DNA of 64,000 nucleotides. Origin: an uncultured Oscillospiraceae bacterium (GTDB lineage: Bacteria > Bacillota > Clostridia > Oscillospirales > Oscillospiraceae). This document shows positions 8,061-16,595 of the stretch, piece by piece. Position numbers and translations under genes: made by a program. The notes under the pieces were generated by a model, which had not been told where the DNA came from, ran no database searches, and was given only the letters and a program-made list of their open reading frames with translations. The DNA is taken from positions 1 to 64,000 of the forward strand of contig CAKTNN010000005.1 in assembly GCA_934589065.1 (NCBI GenBank), read 5' to 3'. Every line of letters starts with the position of its first letter. Position 1 is the stretch's first letter.

Positions 8061-9430
8061 AACTGCGTTGGAAAATGACTGCCCTGTGCGGGGTACTGAT
8101 GGCGGTTTTGGTATTCGGCTTGGCGGAGAATATGTATGCCCAGTTGAAAAGGGAGACTTATCAGCTTTATTGGGATTCTCTGCGGGGCACCTTGATGCGG
8201 GTAGATTCAACCTTTTCGGAGGAGGCTGAACGGAATTGCCAAGAAACCATGGAGAAAAATAAGCGGAATGTGCTGCTGCGATATTTGTTTCAGTCCATTG
8301 CACCGGGGGAGGCGATCCTCTTGGTGGATGGGGAGACGGTTTACGGTTCAGCTCTTCGGATGCCGGATGAGGACATAGAACTCCGGCCCGGGGGAGAGTG
8401 CGTATACTGGAAGGGAAATTGCCTGATCGTCGGGCGTGCGGGAGAATTGCCTCAGGGCAGCACTTATGAATGCTATCTTTTGGAGGATTTGAACCAGGTC
8501 GTCGGTCAGATGCAGACCATATATTATGGCCTTTTGAAAAATGCGGCTCTTTGTCTCGCTGCGGGGCTGCTGGTGTTGGTTCTGATTATCCGCATCGCCC
8601 TAAAGCCCCTGGGAAAATTACAGCAGGCGGCATCCCAAATCGCGGGAGGGGCTTACGAGCAAAGAGTTCCAATGAAGCGGAAGGATGAGGTGGGACTCCT
8701 TGCAGCGGATTTTAACCGGATGGCCCAGGCGGTGCAGACCCGGATTGATGATCTGACGGAGCAGAATGCCCGGCAGCAGCGATTCCTCCGGGCAGTGACC
8801 CATGAGTTTAAAACCCCAATGACATCCCTGATGCTCAATGTGGAAAACCTGCAAACCCTGCGCCTGCCGGAAACCCGGCAGCAGGAAATTCTATCGGACA
8901 TGGATGACCAGCTGCAGCTTTTGGAAAACCTGGTACAGAAGCTTCTAAAGCTTTTGACTCTTGGGCAAGCACCCCGGTGCGTGCCGGTGGATAAGAAAAA
9001 GCTTGCACAGCGTACCGAGAACCTTTCCAGAGCAGAGTTGGACCGATGGGGCGTTTCCCTTAAGGTGGAAACAGACGATCAGGAAATACTGGGGGACGAG
9101 GAGCTTCTGTGCTCAGCCCTGCGCAATCTCTTGGAAAATGCCGCCCGGGCATCCAAATCGGGAGATACCGTGTATCTGCGTCTGCTGGGCAGCACGTTGG
9201 AGGTGGAGGATTCCGGTGTTGGTATCCCACCGGAAAAAATCGCCAAGCTGACAGAGCCCTTTTATACCGCAGACCCATCCCGCAGTAAGCAAAAGGGCGG
9301 CTTCGGCCTGGGGCTTACCCTGGTAAAAACCATTGCAGAGGCGTTGAATGGAACACTGGAAATTGAGAGCGCACCGGGGAAAGGAACGGTGGCTCGGATC
9401 CTATTGCAGGAAGGAGGAAATGGAAAATGA
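8057..9430 (+). CDS. Sensor histidine kinase with extracellular sensor and HAMP
   Basis: A 457-residue membrane kinase, the partner of the preceding regulator. Transmembrane segment 1 is at about residues 7-25 and segment 2 at about 160-180, flanking an extracellular domain of about 130 residues. A HAMP linker follows (KPLGKLQQAASQIAGG to about 232). The phospho-acceptor is His249 in RAVTHEFKTPMTSL. The ATPase domain has NLLENAARAS (N box), DSGVGIP (G1) and GGFGLGLTLVKTI (G2). The stop overlaps the lipoprotein start (ATGA), so all three genes form one coupled operon. The signal sensed cannot be inferred; a cell-envelope cue is plausible. Confidence 0.93.
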   Translation: MKLRWKMTALCGVLMAVLVFGLAENMYAQLKRETYQLYWDSLRGTLMRVDSTFSEEAERNCQETMEKNKRNVLLRYLFQSIAPGEAILLVDGETVYGSALRMPDEDIELRPGGECVYWKGNCLIVGRAGELPQGSTYECYLLEDLNQVVGQMQTIYYGLLKNAALCLAAGLLVLVLIIRIALKPLGKLQQAASQIAGGAYEQRVPMKRKDEVGLLAADFNRMAQAVQTRIDDLTEQNARQQRFLRAVTHEFKTPMTSLMLNVENLQTLRLPETRQQEILSDMDDQLQLLENLVQKLLKLLTLGQAPRCVPVDKKKLAQRTENLSRAELDRWGVSLKVETDDQEILGDEELLCSALRNLLENAARASKSGDTVYLRLLGSTLEVEDSGVGIPPEKIAKLTEPFYTADPSRSKQKGGFGLGLTLVKTIAEALNGTLEIESAPGKGTVARILLQEGGNGK

Positions 9431-10782
9431 GGAAAATGGGATGCGCTATACTGGCAGGGACTCTGTGCCTGCTTCTCTGGGGCTGCGGGGCGGCATCGGA
9501 GGAAGCGGGGGAGCCTACCACGATCCAGCAGGCCCAATTTGTGGAAGCGGCAACGGCCCCGGCTACGGATCCCCAATTGCCGGAACGACTTACCGAGACC
9601 TGGAGCAGCCGGGACGGGAGCCTGACGGTTTCCGCAGATGCCGCTGTAACAGCGGAACAGGGAACGGCCCTTCCGGCAGCTTTGGTGGAGCGCCGCCGTT
9701 TTACCCAGGAGGATTTGGATCATCTGCTGGCGGCCTTCGCAAAGGGAAACCCCTGCCGTGGCAGCCGCGTGGAAACCAAGCAGGATTTGCAAGAGATGAT
9801 GGATATTCTCCACAAGAACTATGATGGAAAAGCGTGGCCGGAGGACGCACTGGCAATTCTGGAGGATTGCCAGAAGAAAATGAAGACCGCACCGGATGAG
9901 GCCGATATTCCGCCGGTTACCACCTTTTGGATAGACGTGGGCTTTGACTGCCCGGTGTTTTACGCGGATACGACGGTGGACGGAAGAGATTGGCGCTTTG
10001 AAATCGTGGATAACGGCACGACTATGTGTCAGGCAATCATCTACCGGAAGGACTATGGCCCCATTGGAAGCAGCCGCCTGCAGCTGGAACGGGGAGAAAA
10101 CTTTGGCTATGAAAAGCCGGAGCAGAGCATTTCTTCGGAACAGGCCCAGAACATCGGGGATGGGCTAATGGAGCAGCTGGGGCTATCCTATATGGTCTGC
10201 GACGATATCCGCACCGGTCTAAACGGAGCGCAGCTGCTATACTATGTGCCGACGGTGGAGGGGATCCGCCTGTCCTGTGTCCCGGAAGAAATCCAAACAC
10301 CGGAGGGGAATATCAGCCCTTATGTCACCTATCAGAACGGGGCCGACAGCCAGGACTTATATTGGAGCAATGAAGCGGTCTGGCTGGAAGTCGGTACGGA
10401 GGGAATTTTAAGCTTTAAGTGGGAAATGCCCTGCACCGTCACGGAATTGGTGACCGATCATGCGGCTTTGATGTCCTTTGAGGAAATAAAAGGCATTGCC
10501 GGGATGATGCTTCCAAGGCTTGCGGAGGAAACGGCAGGCACCGGAGGGAAGGATGCGTATGGCAAGGCCTATTCTGCAGAAATCCACCGGGTGAATCTGA
10601 CGCTGATGCGTATCCGGGATAAGTATTCCAATTTGGGCCGGGTGGTGCCGGTGTGGGATTTCTGGGGCACTGTCTCGGAGGCTTCCCCAGACAGTCTGGG
10701 GGAAGCAGGGAAACCTGACCGGGTGCTGCTGACCCTGAATGCCGTAGACGGCAGCGTTATTCAGCGCAGCCTGGGATACTGA
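9427..10782 (+). CDS. Uncharacterised lipoprotein in the two-component operon
   Basis: A 451-residue exported protein. The signal peptide ends in a lipobox LLLWGC, so it should be lipid-anchored on the outer face of the membrane. AAGGAGG at 9411-9417 supports ATG 9427, which overlaps the kinase stop. After a Thr/Ala-rich linker the mature part has no motif I can name; it resembles lipoproteins annotated DUF6034 in related Clostridia, a tentative match from memory. Its coupling to a sensor kinase suggests it is the output or an accessory sensor of that system. No transport or enzymatic domain is evident. Confidence 0.75.
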   Translation: MRKMGCAILAGTLCLLLWGCGAASEEAGEPTTIQQAQFVEAATAPATDPQLPERLTETWSSRDGSLTVSADAAVTAEQGTALPAALVERRRFTQEDLDHLLAAFAKGNPCRGSRVETKQDLQEMMDILHKNYDGKAWPEDALAILEDCQKKMKTAPDEADIPPVTTFWIDVGFDCPVFYADTTVDGRDWRFEIVDNGTTMCQAIIYRKDYGPIGSSRLQLERGENFGYEKPEQSISSEQAQNIGDGLMEQLGLSYMVCDDIRTGLNGAQLLYYVPTVEGIRLSCVPEEIQTPEGNISPYVTYQNGADSQDLYWSNEAVWLEVGTEGILSFKWEMPCTVTELVTDHAALMSFEEIKGIAGMMLPRLAEETAGTGGKDAYGKAYSAEIHRVNLTLMRIRDKYSNLGRVVPVWDFWGTVSEASPDSLGEAGKPDRVLLTLNAVDGSVIQRSLGY

Positions 10783-10788
10783 AACAGC

Positions 10789-10820
10789 AAAACCGCTTTG
10801 CTCTTCGGCAAGGCGGTTTT
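10789..10820. terminator. Bidirectional hairpin terminator between convergent genes
   Basis: AAAACCGCTTTGC (10789-10801) pairs with GCAAGGCGGTTTT (10808-10820) around a 6-base loop. The A and T tracts are part of the stem, so it can end transcription from both sides. Confidence 0.75.
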
Positions 10821-10853
10821 GGCATACTATGGATTTGACAGAGCAGCGGGCAC

Positions 10854-11411
10854 TTACGCAGGGGCCAGGGCGTGGGAGGCCAGCATCCGGGAAATGCAGC
10901 AGCTGACAGAAAAGGCATACTTTGCGTCCCGGAAAATGTCGGGCGTCCGGGAAAGATACGTCTGGTGGTGCAGGGCAATGGTATCCATGATATTGCGGCA
11001 GGATGTCCGCTCAACAGCAGCGCGGTCTTTTAGAAAGCGCAGGAAATATTCCTGAAGACGGTCTTCATACGCCTTGTGCTGCCTTAAATCTGTGGGAAAG
11101 CTGGCATTGTGGGCGTATGTAAAGGCGTCTATGGTATAATGAATCAGCTTGCCTGCTGTATAGTAGTCCAGCATCGACCAGTGCTGCTTGCTTTCCAGCC
11201 GGTGGGAAATTCGGAGCATAAAGCTCTTTGCGTTTTCGTAGTTGTGACCTCGGAGCCACTGGGCCCGAATAGAACCCTTTAAATAAGTAGAAGGGTTGCG
11301 ATCCGGCTCAATGCAGCCAAGCAAAAATGCCCTGCGATATGCTTTCGGTATCTGGGGGAAATAGGTATCAGCCAAATAGGCCCCCAACTGGCGGTGACTT
11401 TTTCCACGCAT
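10854..11411 (-). CDS. Zinc-dependent phospholipase C-like protein
   Basis: A 185-residue protein resembling the short clostridial members of the zinc-dependent phospholipase C superfamily (Pfam Zn_dep_PLPC). Likely metal ligands are His6 in KSHRQLG, Asp in CIEPDRNP, His in RGHNYENA, and the HYTIDAFTYAHN helix. There is no signal peptide, so despite the name it is probably cytoplasmic and its substrate is unproven. ATG 11409-11411 has an AGAGGG upstream. It is a single gene, convergent with the lipoprotein gene, with a promoter just upstream. Confidence 0.8.
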   Translation of the reverse strand: MRGKSHRQLGAYLADTYFPQIPKAYRRAFLLGCIEPDRNPSTYLKGSIRAQWLRGHNYENAKSFMLRISHRLESKQHWSMLDYYTAGKLIHYTIDAFTYAHNASFPTDLRQHKAYEDRLQEYFLRFLKDRAAVERTSCRNIMDTIALHHQTYLSRTPDIFRDAKYAFSVSCCISRMLASHALAPA

Positions 11412-11447
11412 TTGGGCACACCCTCTTTCTTTTGTTTTCGGCTACCT

Positions 11448-11478
11448 ATTATAGCAGGACTTTTGTAAAATGTGTGAA
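11448..11478 (-). promoter_or_regulatory. Promoter of the PLC-like gene
   Basis: On the minus strand, TATAAT (plus-strand 11448-11453) with TTCACA (11473-11478) and a 19-base spacer. The -10 is perfect and the -35 weak. Confidence 0.5.
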
Positions 11479-11602
11479 CAACAGAAAATATCTACGGTTC
11501 GGACAAAAAATTTTCGCTGCACTCCCTCCGTTTGCGGTATTTCGACAGAAACAGGGGACTATAATACCCCTGAGCCTTAAAAAAGAAGGGAGAAACCGTG
11601 TT

Positions 11603-11695
11603 ATGAAAGAGTTCCTGTATGAAATTGCCACATTTTTGCTTGCCGCTGTCCAGGCTATTGGTTTGGTATGGGTAACAGGGGCATTTGTCCGCTGA
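11603..11695 (+). CDS. Putative 30-residue single-span membrane peptide
   Basis: A short frame preceded by GGGAG (11588-11592), 10 bases before the ATG, and by a TATAAT at 11560-11565. The peptide begins MKEFLYEIATFLL and ends TGAFVR: a short charged head, about 20 hydrophobic residues including a Trp, and a basic end. It would be one membrane helix. Such peptides occur as type I toxins or as small modulators of membrane proteins, but nothing here identifies it. It lies in the gap upstream of the murC promoter. It could be a chance frame. Confidence 0.4.
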   Translation: MKEFLYEIATFLLAAVQAIGLVWVTGAFVR

Positions 11696-11751
11696 AAAAA
11701 AGGAATTTCTTGGTCGAAAGCACCAAAGAACGCCGGAATGCAAATTAATGG

Positions 11752-11780
11752 TTGTAAATATCCTGTGAACGATGTATAAT
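11752..11780 (+). promoter_or_regulatory. Promoter of murC-ddl
   Basis: TTGTAA (11752-11757), 17-base spacer, TATAAT (11775-11780), 44 bases before the murC ATG. Confidence 0.8.
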
Positions 11781-11824
11781 GAAACAAGTCAGCAAATTTT
11801 TTTCTTCGTTCGGGGGATAGATAC

Positions 11825-13186
11825 ATGAATAAAAATAAGGATATTTCCGCATTCCTGAAGCCGGGCAGCCATGTCCATCTGGTGGGCATTGGCGGCGTTT
11901 CCATGCGCCCCCTGGGCCTGGTGCTGAAAGGAATGGGAATGACCGTTTCCGGTTCGGATATGAGCGCCTCTGTATCTACAGACGAATTGATCGCCCATGG
12001 CATCCATGTAGACATTGGTCACAGCGCCGGCAATATCATTGGGGCAGACTGCCTGATTCGCACCGCAGCCGCCCACAACGATAATCCGGAAATTGCTGCG
12101 GCCCGTGCCGCAGGCATTCCCGTGTTTGAGCGTGCCCAGGCCTGGGGCGAGATTATGAAGTCCTATAAAAATGCCATCTGCATTTCCGGAACCCACGGAA
12201 AAACCACCACCACCTCCATGATGACCCATATTCTCATGGAGGCCGGGAAAGACCCCACGGTGATGATCGGGGGATACCTGCCCCTGCTCCATGCAGGCCA
12301 TCGGGTGGGAAAGGGCGACACCATTGTGCTGGAAAGCTGTGAATACTGCGATTCCTTCCTGAATTTCTTCCCCACTCTGGCGGTGGTGCTGAATGTGGAG
12401 GCAGACCATCTGGACTACTTTAAGGATCTGGCGGATATTCAGAAATCCTTCCATAAGTTTGCCGGTATGGCAACCGACGGTGTGATTGCAAACGGGGATG
12501 ACCCCCACACCGTTCAGGCCCTGGAGGGCATCCCCTATACCTCCTTTGGCCTGGGAGAGGGCAACCGGGTGCACGCTGCCAATATCAGCTCAGACTGGCG
12601 GCATTTTGACGTGCTGTGCGATGGGCAGTTTTACTGCCACCTGGATCTTGGCGTATTGGGCAGACACAATGCCATGAATGCTCTGGCTGTGGCGGCAACT
12701 TCCTGGGTCATGGGTATCTCCGGGCAGTGTGTTGCCGACGGCATCCATGCCTTCCACGGGGCAGGACGCCGGATGGAATTTAAGGGAGAGTACCACGGCG
12801 CAAAGGTATATGATGACTATGCCCATCATCCGGATGAACTCCGGGCAACCCTGGAGGCGATCCGGGGCATGGGAGACAATCGTCTGGTGCTGGCCTTCCA
12901 GCCCCACACCTATACCCGCACGAAGCTATTGATGGATGATTTCATCCGGGAACTGAAAAAGGCGGATGTTGTAGTCCTGGCGGAAATCTACGCCGCCCGG
13001 GAGAGCAATACCATTGGTATTTCCTCTGCGGATCTGGCAAAGCAGATCCCCGGTGCAATTTACTGCGAAACGCTGCAGGATGTAACGGCAACGCTGCGCA
13101 GCCTTGTCCGGGAGGGAGACATTGTGGTTACCATGGGCGCAGGAGATATTTTCCGGGCGGGAGAAGCACTCCTGGCGGAAGAATAA
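11825..13186 (+). CDS. murC: UDP-N-acetylmuramate--L-alanine ligase
   Basis: Adds L-alanine to UDP-MurNAc, the first peptide step of peptidoglycan precursor synthesis, in the cytoplasm. The 453-residue protein has an N-terminal Rossmann-type UDP-binding motif HLVGIGGVSMRPLG, the central ATP-binding P-loop ISGTHGKTTTTSMM, Mur ligase motifs around ESCEYCDSF and AVVLNVEADHLDYF, and the C-terminal DDYAHHPDEL and GAGDIFRAG. Length is normal for MurC. The ATG follows a GGGGGAT segment. The next gene is ddl, 18 bases on, so consecutive cell-wall steps share one transcript. Confidence 0.96.
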   Translation: MNKNKDISAFLKPGSHVHLVGIGGVSMRPLGLVLKGMGMTVSGSDMSASVSTDELIAHGIHVDIGHSAGNIIGADCLIRTAAAHNDNPEIAAARAAGIPVFERAQAWGEIMKSYKNAICISGTHGKTTTTSMMTHILMEAGKDPTVMIGGYLPLLHAGHRVGKGDTIVLESCEYCDSFLNFFPTLAVVLNVEADHLDYFKDLADIQKSFHKFAGMATDGVIANGDDPHTVQALEGIPYTSFGLGEGNRVHAANISSDWRHFDVLCDGQFYCHLDLGVLGRHNAMNALAVAATSWVMGISGQCVADGIHAFHGAGRRMEFKGEYHGAKVYDDYAHHPDELRATLEAIRGMGDNRLVLAFQPHTYTRTKLLMDDFIRELKKADVVVLAEIYAARESNTIGISSADLAKQIPGAIYCETLQDVTATLRSLVREGDIVVTMGAGDIFRAGEALLAEE

Positions 13187-13204
13187 GGAAGCGAGGCTAG
13201 GATC

Positions 13205-14275
13205 ATGAAAAAACTCAGTGTTTGTATTCTGTTTGGCGGCATCAGTCCGGAGCATGAGGTTTCTCTGCGGAGCGCGGAATCGGTGCTGAAAAACATCGAT
13301 AAGGAAAAATACAATCTCTTCCCTGTGGGCATCACCAAGGAAGGAGACTGGATTTTATACGGCGGCAAGGATTATTCCGATCTGCCCAGCGGAAAATGGG
13401 TAGATAATCCCAATAATCACCGGGTTGCCATTTCCCCCATCCGGGGGCAGGGCCTTCTGACCTTTGAGGGGGACTGCGTGGTTCGGGAGCGCATCGATGT
13501 GGTGTTCCCGGTACTTCACGGGGAAAACGGGGAAGATGGCAGCGTGCAGGGCCTGCTGCAGCTGGCAGGAATTCCCTACGTCGGCCCCCATGTGGCAGCC
13601 TCTGCCGTGGCAATGGACAAGACCCTTACCAAGCTGGTTGCAGATCATGCCGGGGTAACCCAGGCGGCCTGGCATTTGGTGCGGGGCAGCGATATGGGCA
13701 GCCGGATGGAAGCAACTCTGGACAGTCTGGAAAAGCAGTTCCAGTACCCCATGTTTGTCAAGCCTGCCGGTACCGGTTCTTCCGTAGGCGTATCCAAGGC
13801 CGGCAGCCGGGAAGACCTGGAAAAAGGGCTGCTGGCGGCGGGAAAGTTCGATGATAAGGTGCTGGTAGAGGAGTTTATCCCGGGCCGGGAGGTAGAGGTT
13901 GCCGTTATGGGCAACGAAAGCCCGGTGGCTTCTATTTGCGGCGAAATCGATTCCGGGGCAGGCTTTTACGATTACGATGCCAAGTACATTACCGATACTT
14001 CCGTTGCTTATGTGCCTGCCCGCATCCCGGAGGATGTGGCAGAGAGCGTGCGGGATACGGCGGTAAAAGTATATAAAGCCATTGGCTGCCAGGGGCTCAG
14101 CCGGGTAGACTTCTTCGTAACCTGGCAGGAGAACCGGGTGGTGTTCAACGAGATCAACACCCTGCCGGGCTTTACCTCCATTTCCATGTACCCCAAGCTC
14201 TTTGGGGCCAGCGGCATTCCCTATTCTCAGCTCATTGATCAGCTGCTGGAGTTTGCATTGGAGGCCAGTAAATGA
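13205..14275 (+). CDS. ddl: D-alanine--D-alanine ligase
   Basis: Makes the D-Ala-D-Ala dipeptide for peptidoglycan precursors using ATP. It is a 356-residue ATP-grasp enzyme: FGGISPEHEVSLRSAESV at the N-terminus, VFPVLHGENGEDGSVQGLL, GIPYVGPHVAASAVAMDK, the ATP-binding FVKPAGTGSSVGVSKA, EEFIPGREVEVAVMG, and the metal-binding end VFNEINTLPGFTSISMYPKL. The motif order and length suit the ordinary D-Ala-D-Ala enzyme; I did not resolve residues that would distinguish D-Ala-D-Lac forms. Its stop overlaps the start of the DUF1934 gene by 4 bases (ATGA). Confidence 0.95.
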   Translation: MKKLSVCILFGGISPEHEVSLRSAESVLKNIDKEKYNLFPVGITKEGDWILYGGKDYSDLPSGKWVDNPNNHRVAISPIRGQGLLTFEGDCVVRERIDVVFPVLHGENGEDGSVQGLLQLAGIPYVGPHVAASAVAMDKTLTKLVADHAGVTQAAWHLVRGSDMGSRMEATLDSLEKQFQYPMFVKPAGTGSSVGVSKAGSREDLEKGLLAAGKFDDKVLVEEFIPGREVEVAVMGNESPVASICGEIDSGAGFYDYDAKYITDTSVAYVPARIPEDVAESVRDTAVKVYKAIGCQGLSRVDFFVTWQENRVVFNEINTLPGFTSISMYPKLFGASGIPYSQLIDQLLEFALEASK

Positions 14276-14694
14276 AGACCCCTGTTGTACTCTCCATCAC
14301 CGGACGCCAAAAGTACGCGGACCAGGAGCCGGAAACCATTGAGCTGGTAACGGAGGGAACCATGTCCTTTCGGGACGGCGGCTGGGATATTACCTACGAG
14401 GAAAGCGCTTTGACGGGGCTGGAGGGCGTAACCACCACCTTCCGGGTAGAGCCGGGAAAGGTTACCCTGTCCCGAGTGGGAAAGCTCTCCTCGCAGATGG
14501 TATTTCAGGAGCGGGTTCCCCACGATTCTCTGTATCAGATGGAATTTGGCGCGCTGATGCTCACGGTCAATGCAACCCGTGTGTATTACGATATTGTCCC
14601 CGATGGGGGCACCATCGACCTGGTATATGAAATCAGCATCGAAAATACCGAGGCGGGCATCATTGATTACCACCTGGATATCCGGGCAAAATAA
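14272..14694 (+). CDS. DUF1934 family protein (YwiB-like)
   Basis: A 140-residue cytoplasmic protein of the DUF1934 family, predicted to be a calycin-like beta-barrel. The pattern TVNATRVYYDIVPDGGTIDLVYEI, written here in part, with alternating beta strands fits this family. Function is unknown; no catalytic residues are known. Its start overlaps the ddl stop, so it is the third gene of the murC operon and may bind a small molecule or peptide related to envelope synthesis. A long bidirectional terminator follows immediately. Confidence 0.8.
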   Translation: MKTPVVLSITGRQKYADQEPETIELVTEGTMSFRDGGWDITYEESALTGLEGVTTTFRVEPGKVTLSRVGKLSSQMVFQERVPHDSLYQMEFGALMLTVNATRVYYDIVPDGGTIDLVYEISIENTEAGIIDYHLDIRAK

Positions 14695-14696
14695 GA

Positions 14697-14742
14697 AAAA
14701 ACGGCTGCTAAAAAGCCATCGGGGCTTTTCAGCAGCCGTTTT
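14697..14742. terminator. Bidirectional terminator between DUF1934 and DAHP synthase genes
   Basis: AAAACGGCTGCT pairs perfectly with AGCAGCCGTTTT, with an inner AAAAGCC/GGGCTTTT stem. Terminal A and T runs serve both convergent transcripts. Confidence 0.9.
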
Positions 14743-14753
14743 CCTGTGAAAAA

Positions 14754-15782
14754 TCAGACCATTTCCGCAATATCGTAGATGAGCTTTTCCGTTTTTTCCC
14801 AGCCCAGACAGGCATCGGTGATGGATTTGCCGTATACGCCGCCGCCGATTTTCTGGTTGCCGTCTTCAATGTAGCTTTCCATCATAAAGCCCTTTACCAA
14901 GTTGTGGATGCCCTGATCATAGTTCCGGTTCTGGAGCACCTCCCGGATGATCCGCCCCTGTTGGAAGGGATCTTTGCCGGAGTTTGCATGGTTGGCATCA
15001 ATTACCACGGCGGGATTTTTAAGCCCCTGCTCCTCATACAGCCGGTGTAGGAAGATAAGATCTTCATAGTGGTAATTGGGCCGGGTGTCACCGTGCTTAT
15101 TGGTGTAGCCCCGGAGAATGGCATGGGCGTATGGGTTTCCGGTGGAGGTGGCCTCCCAGCCGCGATAGATAAAGGTATGGCTGTGCTGGGCGGCATTGAT
15201 GGAGTTCATCATCACGGACAGGTCGCCGCCGGTGGGGTTTTTCATGCCGACGGGCACGGAAATGCCGGAGCTGGTCAGCCGGTGCTGCTGATCTTCCACA
15301 GAGCGTGCGCCCACGGCGACATAGGCCAGCACATCATCCAGATACTTGTAGTTTTCCGGGTACAGCATTTCGTCTGCACAGGAAAAGTCGGTTTCCCGCA
15401 GAACCCGCATGTGCAGTTCCCGGATGGCAATCAGGCCCTTCAGCATATCCGGGGCGGCATTGGGATCCGGCTGGTGGAGCATTCCCTTGTAGCCTGCGCC
15501 GGTGGTGCGGGGCTTATTGGTGTAGACTCTGGGGATGATCAAAAGCCGGTCCTTCACCTTTTCCTGAACGGGAACCAGCCGGGAAATATAATCCAGGACG
15601 CTGTCCTCCCGATCGGCAGAGCATGGGCCGATAATCAGGGCCAGCCGGGAGGAAGCCCCGGAGAGAATTTCTTTCAGCTCTCTGTCACGCTGCTCAAAAA
15701 TCGCTGCCATTTCTTTTGTAACAGGGTATTCCTGCTTCAGATCGTTGGGGATGGTCAGCTTCCGCTTGAAATCCATATTCAT
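14754..15782 (-). CDS. 3-deoxy-7-phosphoheptulonate (DAHP) synthase, class I
   Basis: Condenses PEP with erythrose-4-phosphate, the first step of aromatic amino acid synthesis. The 342-residue protein is of the AroF/G/H type: LIIGPCSADREDSVLDY (metal-binding Cys), RVYTNKPRTTGAGYKG (PEP and phosphate binding), GMKNPTGGD, and DANHANSGKDP with the metal-binding His and Asp. The ATG at 15780-15782 has AGAAGG 9 bases upstream. The long N-terminal segment before the barrel resembles forms inhibited by aromatic amino acids, but which effector cannot be read. It is a single gene with its own promoter. Which of aroF, aroG or aroH applies is undecidable. Confidence 0.93.
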   Translation of the reverse strand: MNMDFKRKLTIPNDLKQEYPVTKEMAAIFEQRDRELKEILSGASSRLALIIGPCSADREDSVLDYISRLVPVQEKVKDRLLIIPRVYTNKPRTTGAGYKGMLHQPDPNAAPDMLKGLIAIRELHMRVLRETDFSCADEMLYPENYKYLDDVLAYVAVGARSVEDQQHRLTSSGISVPVGMKNPTGGDLSVMMNSINAAQHSHTFIYRGWEATSTGNPYAHAILRGYTNKHGDTRPNYHYEDLIFLHRLYEEQGLKNPAVVIDANHANSGKDPFQQGRIIREVLQNRNYDQGIHNLVKGFMMESYIEDGNQKIGGGVYGKSITDACLGWEKTEKLIYDIAEMV

Positions 15783-15815
15783 GTTGCGTTACCTTCTCTA
15801 TCCTTTGATAGGCCC

Positions 15816-15844
15816 AGTATAGCGGCTTTTGGGGGAAAATGCAA
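15816..15844 (-). promoter_or_regulatory. Promoter of the DAHP synthase gene
   Basis: On the minus strand, TTGCAT (plus-strand 15839-15844), 17-base spacer, TATACT (15816-15821), about 34 bases before the start codon. No T-box or other leader structure is seen. Confidence 0.7.
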
Positions 15845-15965
15845 GAGCGGGAAAAAGGGGCGGATAAAAAGACAAAAAGGACCGGTAAAAACGTAAAATC
15901 CGTCAGAAGATGACCGAGTTAACGGAGACGGCAAATCCCCAGGCCGCTATGTAACGGAAGGGGAA

Positions 15966-16007
15966 GATTGCCACACCAGCGTGCGCGCCGGTTCGCAATG
16001 ACGGGGG
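15966..16007. repeat. Dispersed short repeat, copy A
   Basis: Contains GATTGCCACACCAGCG and GGTTCGCAATGAC. Related copies lie at 24165-24217 (inverted) and 62274-62318. It occupies the gap between the DAHP synthase promoter and rnpB. No coding potential. Confidence 0.65.
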
Positions 16008-16070
16008 TCGTACGCGCCCCTCGCTTTTGATACGTTTTTAACAGTCCCATTGTTCAGTTGTATTTTTGGT

Positions 16071-16496
16071 GCGACTGGGCCTATAAGCCGGGTTCTGTCT
16101 TGACAGCCATCTATCTAGCCCCGCAATTGCTTGTGGGATCAAGCCACCTCTTGGGGACGGCCGGGCAAGCCTATTGTCCCACACACGGTGTTGCTCCGGA
16201 TAGAGTTTACATCATAAAACCCATGTCTCCATGGGCTGGGTGCGCTCTTGCCGCACCTTTTCACCCTTACTTCGTCGATGCGTGCTCCATAATCCCCACC
16301 CCGCCGCTTGCGGCAGGGCGGGGATATTTTGCTGCATCTTCTTTCCCCAGGTAATGGGGGAAGCGGTATATCTCTGTTGCACTTGTCCTGGGGTTACCCC
16401 CGGCGGGCGTTACCCGTTATCCTTGCCCTGTGGAGCCCGGACTTTCCTCATCTGGGCCCTTTCGGCACCCATCCGCGGCTGTCCGGCCCAGTCGCT
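16071..16496 (-). ncRNA. rnpB: RNase P RNA
   Basis: The catalytic RNA of ribonuclease P, which trims the 5' leader of tRNA precursors. On the minus strand it begins with AGCGACTGGGCCGGAC (helix P1 and neighbours), continues through GAGGAAAGTCCGGGCTCC (conserved region I), and ends with ACAGAACCCGGCTTATAGG, the near-universal 3' signature. The terminal CCCAGTCGC pairs with the 5' GCGACTGGG to close P1. The length of about 425 nucleotides is normal. The ends are inferred from P1 pairing and the promoter. Frames read through this stretch are not genes. Confidence 0.96.
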
Positions 16497-16501
16497 GGAA
16501 T

Positions 16502-16530
16502 ATTGTAACCTAAGTTGGGCCGATTGTCAA
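16502..16530 (-). promoter_or_regulatory. Promoter of rnpB
   Basis: On the minus strand, consensus TTGACA (plus-strand 16525-16530), 17-base spacer, TACAAT (16502-16507). The RNA would start near 16495, matching the P1 end. Confidence 0.9.
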
Positions 16531-16535
16531 ATATC

Positions 16536-16564
16536 TTGCAAAATCTTTTCTTTCGGGGTATACT
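16536..16564 (+). promoter_or_regulatory. Promoter of murD-ispD-ispF
   Basis: TTGCAA (16536-16541), 17-base spacer, TATACT (16559-16564). Its -35 is 5 bases from the -35 of the divergent rnpB promoter, so the two compete for space. Confidence 0.8.
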
Positions 16565-16595
16565 GGAGCTATTCAAAAGAAGGAAGGACATAGAA

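Noticed and set aside
11327..11602. Extension of the small peptide frame upstream to position 11327
   Set aside because: The frame would start inside the divergent PLC-like gene and cross its promoter; the ribosome binding site supports ATG 11603 instead.
16058..16593. Several open frames on the plus strand
   Set aside because: They lie across RNase P RNA, whose conserved ends and promoter are clear on the minus strand.
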